DNA of 33,387 bases from Methylomonas methanica (GTDB taxonomy: Bacteria > Pseudomonadota > Gammaproteobacteria > Methylococcales > Methylomonadaceae). Numbering within the stretch: the first letter of the stretch is position 1; each line of letters opens with the position of its first letter. Below the pieces are notes generated by a model. The model was given only the letters and a program-made list of their open reading frames with translations. It had not been told where the DNA came from and did no database searches. The DNA lies in assembly GCF_001644035.1 (NCBI RefSeq), contig NZ_LUUG01000043.1, positions 1 through 33,387 on the forward strand, given 5' to 3'. The position numbers were made by a program, and so were the translations under genes. Shown one piece after another: positions 18,541-26,460 of this stretch.

Positions 18541-20534
18541 GATTTATCCGCGCTATGCCAGGCTAAAATCCGCCCCTCTCTATCCAGGCGACGGAATAAA
18601 AACGCACTCTCAGTATTTAGATCGGCAAACTCGTAACCGGCGCCCGCGCGATGCGCCAGGAATAGCTCGTCGTAGTATTCCCCTCGGGCTTGTTGATTAT
18701 GAAGCCGCAAGGCACTGGCGCTAGTGCTACCGACCGCTTGACCGTTTTGGCTTACCGGTAATTGTTCCAACGTAAACTCCGGAGGTGTCGATTGATACGG
18801 AAAAAGCACGGTCAAAAAGCAATAGTTAGCGGCATGCGCGGAAAAATTGACGACCGGAGCGGGATGTTTTACGCCGTAGCTAGGTGAAATAAACCCCGAC
18901 TCCAGTGTTAATCTGGTGTCCAGTTGCGGTGCTTGCAGGATGACCAGATTCGGTGAATCGACCCACAACCCGGCTGAATTGACGGAGGTTGTGGTGCGAT
19001 GCTCGGCCAGCGCATCCAGATGAAACCGCAACTCATAGTCGTGAGCTTGCTCCGCGCGCAGTAAATCGCAGATCAGCCAGTATTGGCCGGCGATGAATAG
19101 GATTTTGCGCTCGTGTATTACCGGGTATTCATGGCTGGCGGCGATGCCGTGCAGATAGTCAAAACCCGGTCGATGCAGCGCGCATTTAAATTCGCGCGCC
19201 GGTTCCGGGCCTTGGATTTTGTATTTGCGAATATGCGGCGCATACAGCGTCTGGTTTTTACCGTCTACCTGCACAGTGTTGTGATAGCCGGTACGGCGAA
19301 ACAGCACGCGCCAATTGGTGTCGCCGGATTCGTCGTACGTATAACGGCCCGGATCGACGATCAAGGAGCGGCCGTAAGCCGCCACTTCGATATTGAGTAA
19401 ATCCAGATGACCATGATTACCGGCACCCAGCGGCGCGCAATCGAAAAACAAGTAGCGCTCGTCTTGATAAGCATCGTCTTGATCACCCCAGCCGCTACGC
19501 AGGATGCTGTAGCCGCTGCTCGCAAAGGTTTTCGAACATTCGGTTGGCGCCTGGCCCTGTTGACCAGCTGTGGCGACGTAAAGCATCGCCGGATCGTCAT
19601 ACAGCTCATGGCCTTGCCGCAGCAAATCCAGGAAATTGGCGCTGTCGCCATCACTAATCGCCGGTATAAAACCGTCGGGTTTATGCGCATGCAGGCAAAA
19701 GCTCAAGGCTTTTTTGATGGTCTCGTCCATGTCGGCCGGCAGTTCAATGTTGTTCAACATCGCCAGACGGCGAATGCCCAAGAAATTGCGCAACACGATA
19801 TGGTGATAATCGGTCGATAACTCGCAATGCACGCCGTCGGGCAGCAAATCGGTTTGCAGATTGCGTTGCAATTCGCGAATCGAAAAACTCAGCCATTCAT
19901 CAGCACCGCGCAGTTCTGGAAACACCACCGCTGCCAGGAAAATAGCGTAAAGCTCCAGCGTGCGATGATTGCGGGCCGGGGTCAGGTTGTCGCACAGATA
20001 CGCCACTTGCTGTTGCAGCGAGGCCAGAAAGTCCAGGTGAAACTCCGCATCAATCAAGGGTTCGGCGGCTGCCGATACAAAATAGCGGTAGGCAAAAATC
20101 CAGTTTTGTACGCGGCGGCCGGTGACGTCGCTGGACAGAAAATCCACCGGAACGTTGTCGAACCAACTGCGGGTGAGTGCTTGCCATTTGTCACGGTAGC
20201 GGGTGTCGTCGGTTTGTTGGAATCGTCTGCCCAAGCCGACTGCGTAATAAAATTTATGCAGCAGAATCAGCCATTCGACATCGGCACAGGGATTACTCAG
20301 CCAATCGAATGCACCATCAAGCTGGTAAGGCTGGTGATTAAATTCGAAACGGTTGCGTAAAATACCGTCCAGTTTTTCCGGGGTATTTTGCTCTTCATCG
20401 ATCACCGAAAAATAGCGGATCTGCCGGCGACAGTGAAAATACGCCAACAACTCCACCGGCGTCATATTGCAGTATGGAGCAGCCAGCGCCAGCAGGCGCG
20501 GATCGGCCTTAAGAGTGTTCAGCACAGCAGACAT
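18537..20534 (-). CDS. Heparinase II/III-type polysaccharide lyase, first of a tandem pair
   Basis: The product is a 665-residue paralogue of the lyase encoded just downstream. The same active-site pattern is seen: Asn189-His190 (RNHRTLEL), Tyr243 (ELSTDYHHIVL), His374 in the HGH pair, and the putative zinc residues His376, Asp394 (IVDPGRYTY) and His418 (YHNTVQVDG). Both also share the HAHKPDG block near residue 283. The start is ATG 20534 with GGA about 6 nt upstream, inside the end of the glycosyltransferase gene (26-bp overlap). Possible roles are clearing stray polymer during export, setting chain length, or acting in biofilm release. A non-lytic structural role cannot be excluded. Confidence 0.86.
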   Translation of the reverse strand: MSAVLNTLKADPRLLALAAPYCNMTPVELLAYFHCRRQIRYFSVIDEEQNTPEKLDGILRNRFEFNHQPYQLDGAFDWLSNPCADVEWLILLHKFYYAVGLGRRFQQTDDTRYRDKWQALTRSWFDNVPVDFLSSDVTGRRVQNWIFAYRYFVSAAAEPLIDAEFHLDFLASLQQQVAYLCDNLTPARNHRTLELYAIFLAAVVFPELRGADEWLSFSIRELQRNLQTDLLPDGVHCELSTDYHHIVLRNFLGIRRLAMLNNIELPADMDETIKKALSFCLHAHKPDGFIPAISDGDSANFLDLLRQGHELYDDPAMLYVATAGQQGQAPTECSKTFASSGYSILRSGWGDQDDAYQDERYLFFDCAPLGAGNHGHLDLLNIEVAAYGRSLIVDPGRYTYDESGDTNWRVLFRRTGYHNTVQVDGKNQTLYAPHIRKYKIQGPEPAREFKCALHRPGFDYLHGIAASHEYPVIHERKILFIAGQYWLICDLLRAEQAHDYELRFHLDALAEHRTTTSVNSAGLWVDSPNLVILQAPQLDTRLTLESGFISPSYGVKHPAPVVNFSAHAANYCFLTVLFPYQSTPPEFTLEQLPVSQNGQAVGSTSASALRLHNQQARGEYYDELFLAHRAGAGYEFADLNTESAFLFRRLDREGRILAWHSADKS

Positions 20535-21864
20535 GGGCTTCCACCGCTTGGCCTTCCAGGCAGGCGTCGAACAATTTTTTCAGAGCGACGGTCGTGTGGC
20601 GGGAATTGAAATCCCTACAAACGGTTTGCCGCGCGGCTTGACCCAGACGCAAACGCAAGGCTTGATCGTCTAATAAGCGTTGGATAGCGACGGCCATGGC
20701 TTGGGCATTTTTTTCCGGCACCAACAAGCCGTTGATTTGGTCCTCAATCAATTCCGGAATCCCGGATATGTCGGTCGAGATCACCGGCATTTCCATCGCC
20801 ATTGCTTCGACCAAGACATTGGGAATGCCGTCGCGGTCGCCGTTATCGACCACCAAACAGGGCAAGGCAAACACATCGCCTTGCTGATAAATACCGCGCA
20901 ATTCTTCCTGCGTCACCGCACCGGGCAGGCTGACGACGTCTTGTAAATCCAGGTCGGCGATCAGTTGTTGGATGACTTGCGCGTATTTATCCGCGCCGCC
21001 GACGATGCGGCAGTTAAATTTGACGCCGCGATCACGCAGAATCGCGCAGGCTCTGACCAAGTAATCAAAGCCTTTTTTCTCGACCAAACGACCGACCGAT
21101 AAAATGCTGGGGATGTGATCAGCCGATTGCTGTTCGCGCGGTGCCGGCACAAACAAATCGGTATCCAGACCGTGATAAATCCGGTGCACATCGATATCGC
21201 TACCCTTGCAGGCGTCCAAATGTTCCTGATTGGCGCCGGTACAAGTCACGGCGAATTTGGCGCGGCGCATTTTGATTTGTAACAAATCGCCGGGGTTCAG
21301 TTCGCGCAAGTAAATATCCTTGGCATGGGCGGTAAAGCTGAACGGCAGGCCGCTGATACGGCTGGCAAACATGGCAATCGTCGTCGCGCCGTGACAGAAA
21401 TGCGCGTGTAAATGTCTAATGGCCGGATTCTGTAACACCGATTCGGCGATATAACCGGCTTGCAGAAATTCCTTGATAAATACCGTGCGCGGCCACTCCC
21501 GCCAGCCATTCCGATATTTAAGGCTCATGCCCAAACATTCCAGCACCGCACCTAGATAGTTTATGGGCCTCTTCAGGAATAGCCGGCCATGGCTGGGCGC
21601 GAATTTCGGTAGGTTTTCGATCAACCAGGCCAAAAAACTATGTCCAGTCAAATCGCTGGCTTGCGGCAGATAAGTCACCGGCGCGTGGATGGCGTCGACG
21701 ACGGCGTGATGCTTTTGGCCCTCAAGCTGTTTGATCGAAAAGATCGACAGCTTTAGTCCCAAGGTTTCCAGCAAGTGGATCTCATTGGTGATGAAGGTTT
21801 CCGAGGTACGCGGAAAGCCTTTGAGAATGTAGGCGACTTGCGCCTGGCTGTCATGGTTTTGCAT
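20509..21864 (-). CDS. Family 4 (GT-B) glycosyltransferase
   Basis: The product is a 451-residue retaining-type glycosyltransferase of the cytoplasm. The acceptor half opens with VAYILKGFPRTSETFITNEI, and a HAHFCHG segment followed by FTAHAKDIY is typical of colanic-acid and exopolysaccharide GT4 enzymes. The donor half shows SVGRLVEKKGFDYL and the EX7E-type block EAMAMEMPVISTDISGIPEL. The start was set at ATG 21864, because the longer frame begins with TTG at 21876 and has no better ribosome site. It is the second gene of the operon, 66 bp after the first, and overlaps the lyase gene that follows. The transferred sugar is unknown. Confidence 0.92.
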   Translation of the reverse strand: MQNHDSQAQVAYILKGFPRTSETFITNEIHLLETLGLKLSIFSIKQLEGQKHHAVVDAIHAPVTYLPQASDLTGHSFLAWLIENLPKFAPSHGRLFLKRPINYLGAVLECLGMSLKYRNGWREWPRTVFIKEFLQAGYIAESVLQNPAIRHLHAHFCHGATTIAMFASRISGLPFSFTAHAKDIYLRELNPGDLLQIKMRRAKFAVTCTGANQEHLDACKGSDIDVHRIYHGLDTDLFVPAPREQQSADHIPSILSVGRLVEKKGFDYLVRACAILRDRGVKFNCRIVGGADKYAQVIQQLIADLDLQDVVSLPGAVTQEELRGIYQQGDVFALPCLVVDNGDRDGIPNVLVEAMAMEMPVISTDISGIPELIEDQINGLLVPEKNAQAMAVAIQRLLDDQALRLRLGQAARQTVCRDFNSRHTTVALKKLFDACLEGQAVEAHVCCAEHS

Positions 21865-21930
21865 TATAAAATCCAAAAATCTCCGCTCGGCCTTAAACGG
21901 GCCGACAGGTTTATCGCAACGATGAAAGGT

Positions 21931-23187
21931 TTAGTCGGCCGCTACGCTGCGGCTTGAAGATCTAATCCGCGCTTGCGGTTTTTCCGCACGGCCATATAAC
22001 AAATCGCTGATCGATTCACTGATGCGCGGCAACCCCCCCATGTCGATTTGATACAGGCGGCTATGATGGACGTTGGTGCGACCCAGCTCTTCTCGAACCG
22101 TGTCCATAAGCAATTTGGGCGTCAGATGGTTGGGGTGAATAGCACGGACCAGACCTTGTAAAGCCAGGCGTTCCGCACGTATCCATTGTTCCTGAGAAGG
22201 TTTGACGCGCGGCACCAGAATCGCGCGCTTACGCAGAGTCAACAATTCGCAGGTGGAGTTGTAACCGCCCATGCTCACCACTAAATCGGCTGCTTCCATA
22301 CAGGCCATCATGTCGGTGTTAAATTCTTGAATCACCACGTTTCGGCAGCTGCGAGCCAACACTTCAAGCTGATGGCGACGGCTTTCCGACATTTCCGGGC
22401 CGCATATCATCAGGGTCATGGTGTTGTCGCCCAGATCCTGACGACTCAAGCCTTCCAGATAACTGTGCAGCAATTGGTAGCCGTCTTCACCGCCGCCGGC
22501 GGTGACCAGCACCAGACGTTCCTTGGTGCAGCCGATTTGCTGCCGAATTTCACCGGCGCGTTTGTCGCTGCGTTCGCGGGCTATGTAGCCGCAGAAATCG
22601 ACTTTTTCGTGACTGACCTCGGGGAATTCGTATTCCTTGCGCATGTCGTAAATCTCCGGAGAACCGACCACCAATACCTTGTCGTAGTGCGATTGAATGG
22701 CATCGTGGTAACCGTTTTTCTTCCACACCGGTATCGTGCTTTCCGGAGTGTCGAGGATGTCGCGCAACAGCAAGACCAGTTTGGCGCGGTGACCACGACG
22801 TTGCATGAGATGCAGAGCGGCACCTAATTCGTCGCTGACGCCGTAGGGCTTTTTATCGACCAAAATCAAATCGGGATCGAAATCCAGCACCGCGCTGAGG
22901 ATGATATTGCTGCGCAGCTTGAGCAATTGCTCGTATTCCATATCCAGGAATTTCACCGAATAGTCGCCTTTGACATTGCGAGACAAACAAGGCAATTTGA
23001 TGTAATCGATACGGTCAGGAATTCGGAAGGCATGCAGCATCGGCGAGCCGGAGAGAATCAGTACCGAGACGTTCGGGTCGCCATCCACCAGGGATTTAGA
23101 AATTGCCAGCATCCTGCGAATGTTGCCCAGACCGAAGGTATCGTGAGAATACACAATGATTCTTTTGGATTGGTTGATAAGCGTCAT
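21931..23187 (-). CDS. MurG-like glycosyltransferase (COG4671 type), first gene of the glycan operon
   Basis: The product is a 418-residue GT-B protein related to the two other MurG-like enzymes of the operon but the most diverged. It opens with RIIVYSHDTFGLGN (GLGN at 19-22, where the others have GxGH), has a VLVTAGGGEDGYQL loop near 226-239, and the donor-site SMGGYNSTCE (305-314) followed by an EQ pair at 333-334. The start at ATG 23187 has AAGGA about 9 nt upstream; the longer frame from 23217 lacks a comparable site. It heads the twelve-gene operon, with a 26-bp dyad 85 bp upstream. Substrate is not readable. Confidence 0.8.
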   Translation of the reverse strand: MTLINQSKRIIVYSHDTFGLGNIRRMLAISKSLVDGDPNVSVLILSGSPMLHAFRIPDRIDYIKLPCLSRNVKGDYSVKFLDMEYEQLLKLRSNIILSAVLDFDPDLILVDKKPYGVSDELGAALHLMQRRGHRAKLVLLLRDILDTPESTIPVWKKNGYHDAIQSHYDKVLVVGSPEIYDMRKEYEFPEVSHEKVDFCGYIARERSDKRAGEIRQQIGCTKERLVLVTAGGGEDGYQLLHSYLEGLSRQDLGDNTMTLMICGPEMSESRRHQLEVLARSCRNVVIQEFNTDMMACMEAADLVVSMGGYNSTCELLTLRKRAILVPRVKPSQEQWIRAERLALQGLVRAIHPNHLTPKLLMDTVREELGRTNVHHSRLYQIDMGGLPRISESISDLLYGRAEKPQARIRSSSRSVAAD

Positions 23188-23628
23188 GGCCCGGATTCCT
23201 TTTGCTGCATCGTTCACTATGCGGGCGCAAGCAGTTTCCAGTGTGGATGATCTGGCGCCCGGTTCATTTTCCGTAACCAGACAAAACTGTGGTTACGTGC
23301 AGCGTCTATTCCCGGGCAAACAAGCAAGGTTCATTCAAATCGGCATTTTCATCAAACTTTAATGTGGCGATGTTACGGCGCTTGCCCACAGACAGCATTG
23401 ACAGGGCTCCCAAGCGGCATGTTGTGAACACAAGCGAAAAAACTGAGATCTACGGAAACCGGGGTTTTTAACCGCTTCGGGAGTTTTGCGCCAACTGTTT
23501 ACAAGATGTGCGATTCGGCATTCGATCTGTTCTGCTTCGCTGCCAAACAGCGCAGGGGAATTAAGAGGATTTTAAGCAATTTGGAGAACAATCCGCCGCG
23601 ACTGAAACAATCCAACAAAGGAGGATAT
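23188..23628. other. Intergenic region between the glycan operon and the His-rich peptide gene
   Basis: This 441-bp stretch separates two divergent genes and should hold both promoters. A perfect inverted repeat lies at 23272-23297. No convincing -35/-10 pair or sigma-54 site was found by eye. The AAAGGAGG ribosome site of the plus-strand gene is at 23617-23624. Confidence 0.5.
23272..23297. promoter_or_regulatory. Inverted repeat, possible operator of the glycan operon
   Basis: Two perfect 8-bp arms, CGTAACCA at 23272-23279 and TGGTTACG at 23290-23297, flank a 10-bp spacer. The dyad centre is about 97 bp upstream of the first start codon of the operon. The arm spacing, near two helical turns centre to centre, fits a dimeric regulator. 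No T-run follows, so a terminator is unlikely. Confidence 0.45.
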
Positions 23629-23895
23629 ATGTTCAGGCTTATAACGGTATTGTTAATCGGCATGTTATGTTCCGGGACGGCTTTTGCGCATGGAGATGAC
23701 TGGGGACATGGACACCATAGGCGGCATCATCACCATCATGGGCATGGTTACCGGCCATATTTTAGAACGCATAACCCTGCAAGAATGGGCCATTACCCGC
23801 CGCCGCCACCCCGTTATTTTGCGCGGCCGCCGTTAGACTATTACGGCTACCCGCAGCGGCCCATGCCCAGATATGACTACAGGGATCGCTGGTGA
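23629..23895 (+). CDS. Small exported His/Pro-rich peptide
   Basis: The product is 88 residues with a clear signal peptide (MFRLITVLLIGMLCSGTAFA, cleavage after residue 20). The mature part has a His-rich stretch (residues about 21-41, around fourteen His with Gly, Arg and Asp), then a Pro/Tyr/Arg-rich tail ending in DYRDRW. A strong AAAGGAGG lies 4 nt upstream of the ATG, so translation is likely efficient. The composition suggests periplasmic or surface metal (Ni, Zn, Cu) binding or a surface-adhesive peptide, but that is inference. No known family is recognised with confidence. It is divergent from the glycan operon. Confidence 0.72.
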   Translation: MFRLITVLLIGMLCSGTAFAHGDDWGHGHHRRHHHHHGHGYRPYFRTHNPARMGHYPPPPPRYFARPPLDYYGYPQRPMPRYDYRDRW

Positions 23896-23917
23896 TTATT
23901 AACCCGGCACTTAAATA

Positions 23918-24010
23918 CCGCCGCTCCCGGGAAGGCGGGAGCCCAGCGGCTATGCTGGATTCGTGCGCGGTCTAATAGCCCCAGCCTTCGCGGGAATGAC
24001 GAATCCAGCG
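23918..24010. repeat. Dispersed palindromic intergenic repeat
   Basis: The segment has nested inverted repeats: GCTGGATTCGT at 23954-23964 pairs perfectly with ACGAATCCAGC at 23999-24009, and CCCGGGAAGGCGGGAGCC at the left resembles the reverse of CCTTCGCGGGAATGAC at the right. The pattern recalls the CCTTCGCGGGAATGACG-type elements scattered between genes in many proteobacteria. Its position, after the His-rich gene's stop and before the convergent cysK stop, would let it act as a folded 3' end. Confidence 0.6.
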
Positions 24011-24085
24011 AATTTAAGGGCCTGGTTGCCACGGTCAGAAACCCTGGCAGCTTTCCCCTAAACATTAGTATCGACGCGCGTTAAA

Positions 24086-25063
24086 TCAGACCGCCACACC
24101 CTGCGCATCGAACAAGCCTTCGAATAAGGCAGAACTCAAATAGCGTTCGCCGGAATCCGGAAGCACCACCACAATAGTCTTGCCGACATTTTCCGGCCGC
24201 TTTGCCACCCGCACCGCGACCGCGACTGCCGCGCCGCAGGAAATTCCGGATAACAAGCCTTCTTCCCGCGCCAAACGCCGCGCATACTCAATCGCTTCGT
24301 CATTACTGACTTGCTCGACGGCATCGACCATGGACAAGTCCAATACGTCGGGCACAAAACCGGCGCCTATACCCTGAATTTTATGCGGCCCCGGCTGCAG
24401 ATCTTGGCCGCTACGGTACTGACTTAACACCGGACTGGCTTCCGGCTCAACCGCGATGGAAACAATGGGTTTGCACTGCGTGAGTTTGATATAGCGAGAC
24501 ACGCCGGTAATGGTGCCGCCGGTACCGACGCCGGAAACGAAAATATCAACCGCACCGTCGCTATCGTGCCAAATTTCCGGACCGGTGGTCTGTTCGTGAA
24601 TTTGCGGGTTGGCGGGGTTTTTAAACTGCTGCAACAGTACGTAGCGCTCCGGATCGGAAGCAACGATCTCTTCCGCCTTGGCGATAGCGCCTTTCATGCC
24701 TTTCGCCCCCTCGGTCAGTACCAGTTTGGCACCATAGGCCACCAGCAATTTGCGGCGCTCGATACTCATGGTATCGGGCATGGTTAAAGTTAGCGGGATG
24801 CCGCGCGCTGCTGCGACAAACGCCAGTGCAATGCCGGTATTGCCGCTGGTTGGCTCGATCAATTCCTTGCCGGGCCCAAGCAGACCGCGCTGCTGCGCGT
24901 CGTTAATCATCGCCGCACCGATCCGGCATTTCACCGAATATCCAGGGTTGCGCCCCTCGACTTTGGCCAATAAGGTGACTTGAGCGCCGTCAGTGATGCG
25001 GTTAAGCCTGACCAGCGGTGTTTTGCCGATAGACTGCGAATTGTCGGGATACCAATATGCCAT
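24086..25063 (-). CDS. cysK: Cysteine synthase A (O-acetylserine sulfhydrylase)
   Basis: The product makes L-cysteine from O-acetylserine and sulfide with pyridoxal phosphate in the cytoplasm. The 325 residues match the family (about 320). The PLP lysine is Lys45 in [11 protein letters not shown], the substrate loop is TSGNTGIAL, and the phosphate cup is [11 protein letters not shown]; a late SGISCGAA block is also typical. The start at ATG 25063 has AAGGA 8 nt upstream; the five extra residues from 25078 are less likely. A strong hairpin plus T-run lies only about 28 bp before the start, which is unusual and may mean attenuation. CysK rather than CysM is favoured by the KCRIG motif; the split is from memory. 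Confidence 0.94.
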   Translation of the reverse strand: MAYWYPDNSQSIGKTPLVRLNRITDGAQVTLLAKVEGRNPGYSVKCRIGAAMINDAQQRGLLGPGKELIEPTSGNTGIALAFVAAARGIPLTLTMPDTMSIERRKLLVAYGAKLVLTEGAKGMKGAIAKAEEIVASDPERYVLLQQFKNPANPQIHEQTTGPEIWHDSDGAVDIFVSGVGTGGTITGVSRYIKLTQCKPIVSIAVEPEASPVLSQYRSGQDLQPGPHKIQGIGAGFVPDVLDLSMVDAVEQVSNDEAIEYARRLAREEGLLSGISCGAAVAVAVRVAKRPENVGKTIVVVLPDSGERYLSSALFEGLFDAQGVAV

Positions 25064-25421
25064 AACGTTTTCCTTCAAAATGGATAGTCCAAAAAAAGCC
25101 AGTGCGCATTGACCTGCACTGGCTGCTTGTGGGGTTGAAATCAGTGCCCCCTGCTAAGTCAGAAAAATATGCATCAACACACGTTCTAACCGGCAGTAGT
25201 ACTACGCTTCCAAGATTGCGCCAGTTTGAACATTTTTGCAACATGCAGCTTGACCAACCGCGCAACCCAGAGATCGCAAGTCATAACTCAAGAGACTAAA
25301 CGACAAGACGCTGGCAAGCACCGCTAGCCAAAGCGGAGCGTTACCGGAAATTTATGATTGGAGATTTTAGGTTTTGAACCTGAAAGCGCACACCGGTCGG
25401 CATGCGCGGAATTGGAAAACT
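25064..25421 (-). other. cysK leader region (358 bp) without a firm gene
   Basis: Between the small zinc-protein gene and cysK, the minus strand holds an upstream segment with no strong gene and the hairpin at 25091-25124. A minus-strand frame reads through this region and into cysK in another phase, with a few Cys codons, but has no ribosome site and no protein-like composition. It is not called as a leader peptide. Confidence 0.45.
25091..25124 (-). terminator. Rho-independent terminator or attenuator just upstream of cysK
   Basis: On the minus strand a 9-bp perfect stem (AGCCAGTGC / GCACTGGCT, arms at 25116-25124 and 25097-25105) with a 10-nt loop is followed directly by seven T. The run ends 28 bp before the cysK start. 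It may end the small zinc-protein transcript or an unseen small RNA, or it may regulate cysK. Confidence 0.75.
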
Positions 25422-25586
25422 TTACTTTTTGGATGTTCTGATAATTGACGTCAGATGACGACCGCATTGTGCGCAAATAAAGTTTCCAGTGGGTACGCCG
25501 GAGACATATTCTTTGGCCAAGGACGGGTGGTCACAGTGCTCGTCATTTCTACTTTTAGTCGATGTGTCTACTTTCTTTGCGTCCAT
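25422..25586 (-). CDS. Small putative zinc-binding protein, 54 residues
   Basis: This short gene is supported by AGGGGA about 7 nt before ATG 25586 and by the composition of its product. The 54 residues start MDAKKVDTSTKSRND and contain HCDHP (Cys18, His20) and FICAQCGRH (Cys38, Cys41, His44), which could form one zinc-ribbon-like site. The spacing of about 17 residues between the two halves fits a small zinc knuckle or ribbon. No known family is recognised. It is separated from cysK by 358 bp with a terminator-like hairpin, so it is probably its own transcription unit. Confidence 0.65.
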   Translation of the reverse strand: MDAKKVDTSTKSRNDEHCDHPSLAKEYVSGVPTGNFICAQCGRHLTSIIRTSKK

Positions 25587-26048
25587 AATCTTCCCCTTGC
25601 TTTACACATACTTACTTGATTATTTAACAAATTTATTTACGTTAAAAGATAAGCAAAAAACATACACAGAGAACACAAGCTTATGTACTTAAAAGACTTT
25701 TAATTGCCGCAGACTAGATCAAGCAAAAGCCGAACGGTGATTTGTAAATTTTCTCGACTTAGCGATTTATGCTAACCATCGAATTTATCGATACAACAGC
25801 TATTTACCATTCTAATTTGACGAATTTGAGCGGCTAATATATTGAAATCGAAAAAATCAACTGAGCCAGTTTGTTTGCTTGCAGAACAGGCCACTGTAAA
25901 AAATTTCGACAGCTGATAAAAGCCTGGTGTCTAGCCGGCTACAAGGGAATTTACCGGAGCGAATGCCATTTTTCAAGCCGCCTGACCGCGCCCCCATTTG
26001 GGAGAATATTCGGAAAAATAATTGACCTTGAACCAAACCAACAGGCAC
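25587..26048. other. AT-rich intergenic region
   Basis: About 460 bp with high A+T, no credible open frame with a ribosome site and no tRNA-like fold seen. The part next to the zinc-protein gene (about 25590-25680) is especially AT-rich and probably holds that gene's promoter. Short frames overlapping the terminator at the right end look like chance. Confidence 0.5.
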
Positions 26049-26077
26049 AAAAAAAGGGGCTAACAAGCCCCTTTTTT
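26049..26077 (-). terminator. Rho-independent terminator after the small membrane-protein gene
   Basis: A perfect stem GGGGC / GCCCC (26056-26060 and 26067-26071) with a 6-nt loop is flanked by A7 and T6 runs, so it reads as a terminator on both strands. It lies 19 bp beyond the stop codon of the minus-strand gene at 26096. Confidence 0.85.
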
Positions 26078-26095
26078 ACGATTGCGTTAAGCAAT

Positions 26096-26419
26096 CTATT
26101 TAACGGCTTCAGCAATTTTGTTAAACGCTTCAACCCGCTGTTTGCCGGTGTTGGCTAAATCGATGCCGTTCTCGACAATCATTTGAATCAAACCTGGAGT
26201 GCTGTAGACGATTTTACCCATGTAAGCAACCACAGGCACTGCGACAATTGCGCCAAACAGCGTGCCGATGCCGATCATGTGCAGCATTTTAGTAATCAGT
26301 ACCACGATATCCAGCGGTAACAGAATCAAAGTACCGAAGTATAAAAGTACGATGAATGTAAACAGCGCGAACACTACAAACTGCAGCAGTCTTACCAATG
26401 CGACATTAAGGTTTTTCAT
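26096..26419 (-). CDS. Small two-helix membrane protein of unknown function
   Basis: The product has 107 residues. Hydrophobic helices lie at about 12-44 (long, possibly hairpin-like) and 47-66; the C-terminal third is polar and amphipathic (GLIQMIVENGIDLANTGKQR). There is no signal-peptidase site and no known motif. The gene has its own likely promoter (-10 TATAAT at 26513-26518 on this strand), a leader hairpin and a strong terminator, so it looks like a monocistronic unit. I do not recognise the family; the conserved-looking helix length suggests a real gene. Confidence 0.65.
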   Translation of the reverse strand: MKNLNVALVRLLQFVVFALFTFIVLLYFGTLILLPLDIVVLITKMLHMIGIGTLFGAIVAVPVVAYMGKIVYSTPGLIQMIVENGIDLANTGKQRVEAFNKIAEAVK

Positions 26420-26460
26420 GTTTATTTGTCTCGAATGAATGAAGAATCTTTTGCAAACAC

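Noticed and set aside
23227-23240. Sigma-54-like TGG...TTGC sequence upstream of the glycan operon on the minus strand
   Set aside because: The GG to GC spacing is one base short of the required -24/-12 spacing and the other positions match poorly.
23700-23750. CAT/CAC triplet run resembling a microsatellite or CRISPR-like repeat
   Set aside because: It is simply the codons of the His-rich stretch in the exported peptide; no spacer structure exists.
25002-25265. Possible Cys-containing leader peptide upstream of cysK
   Set aside because: The frame runs into the cysK coding region in another phase, Cys codons are scattered rather than clustered, and no ribosome site was found.
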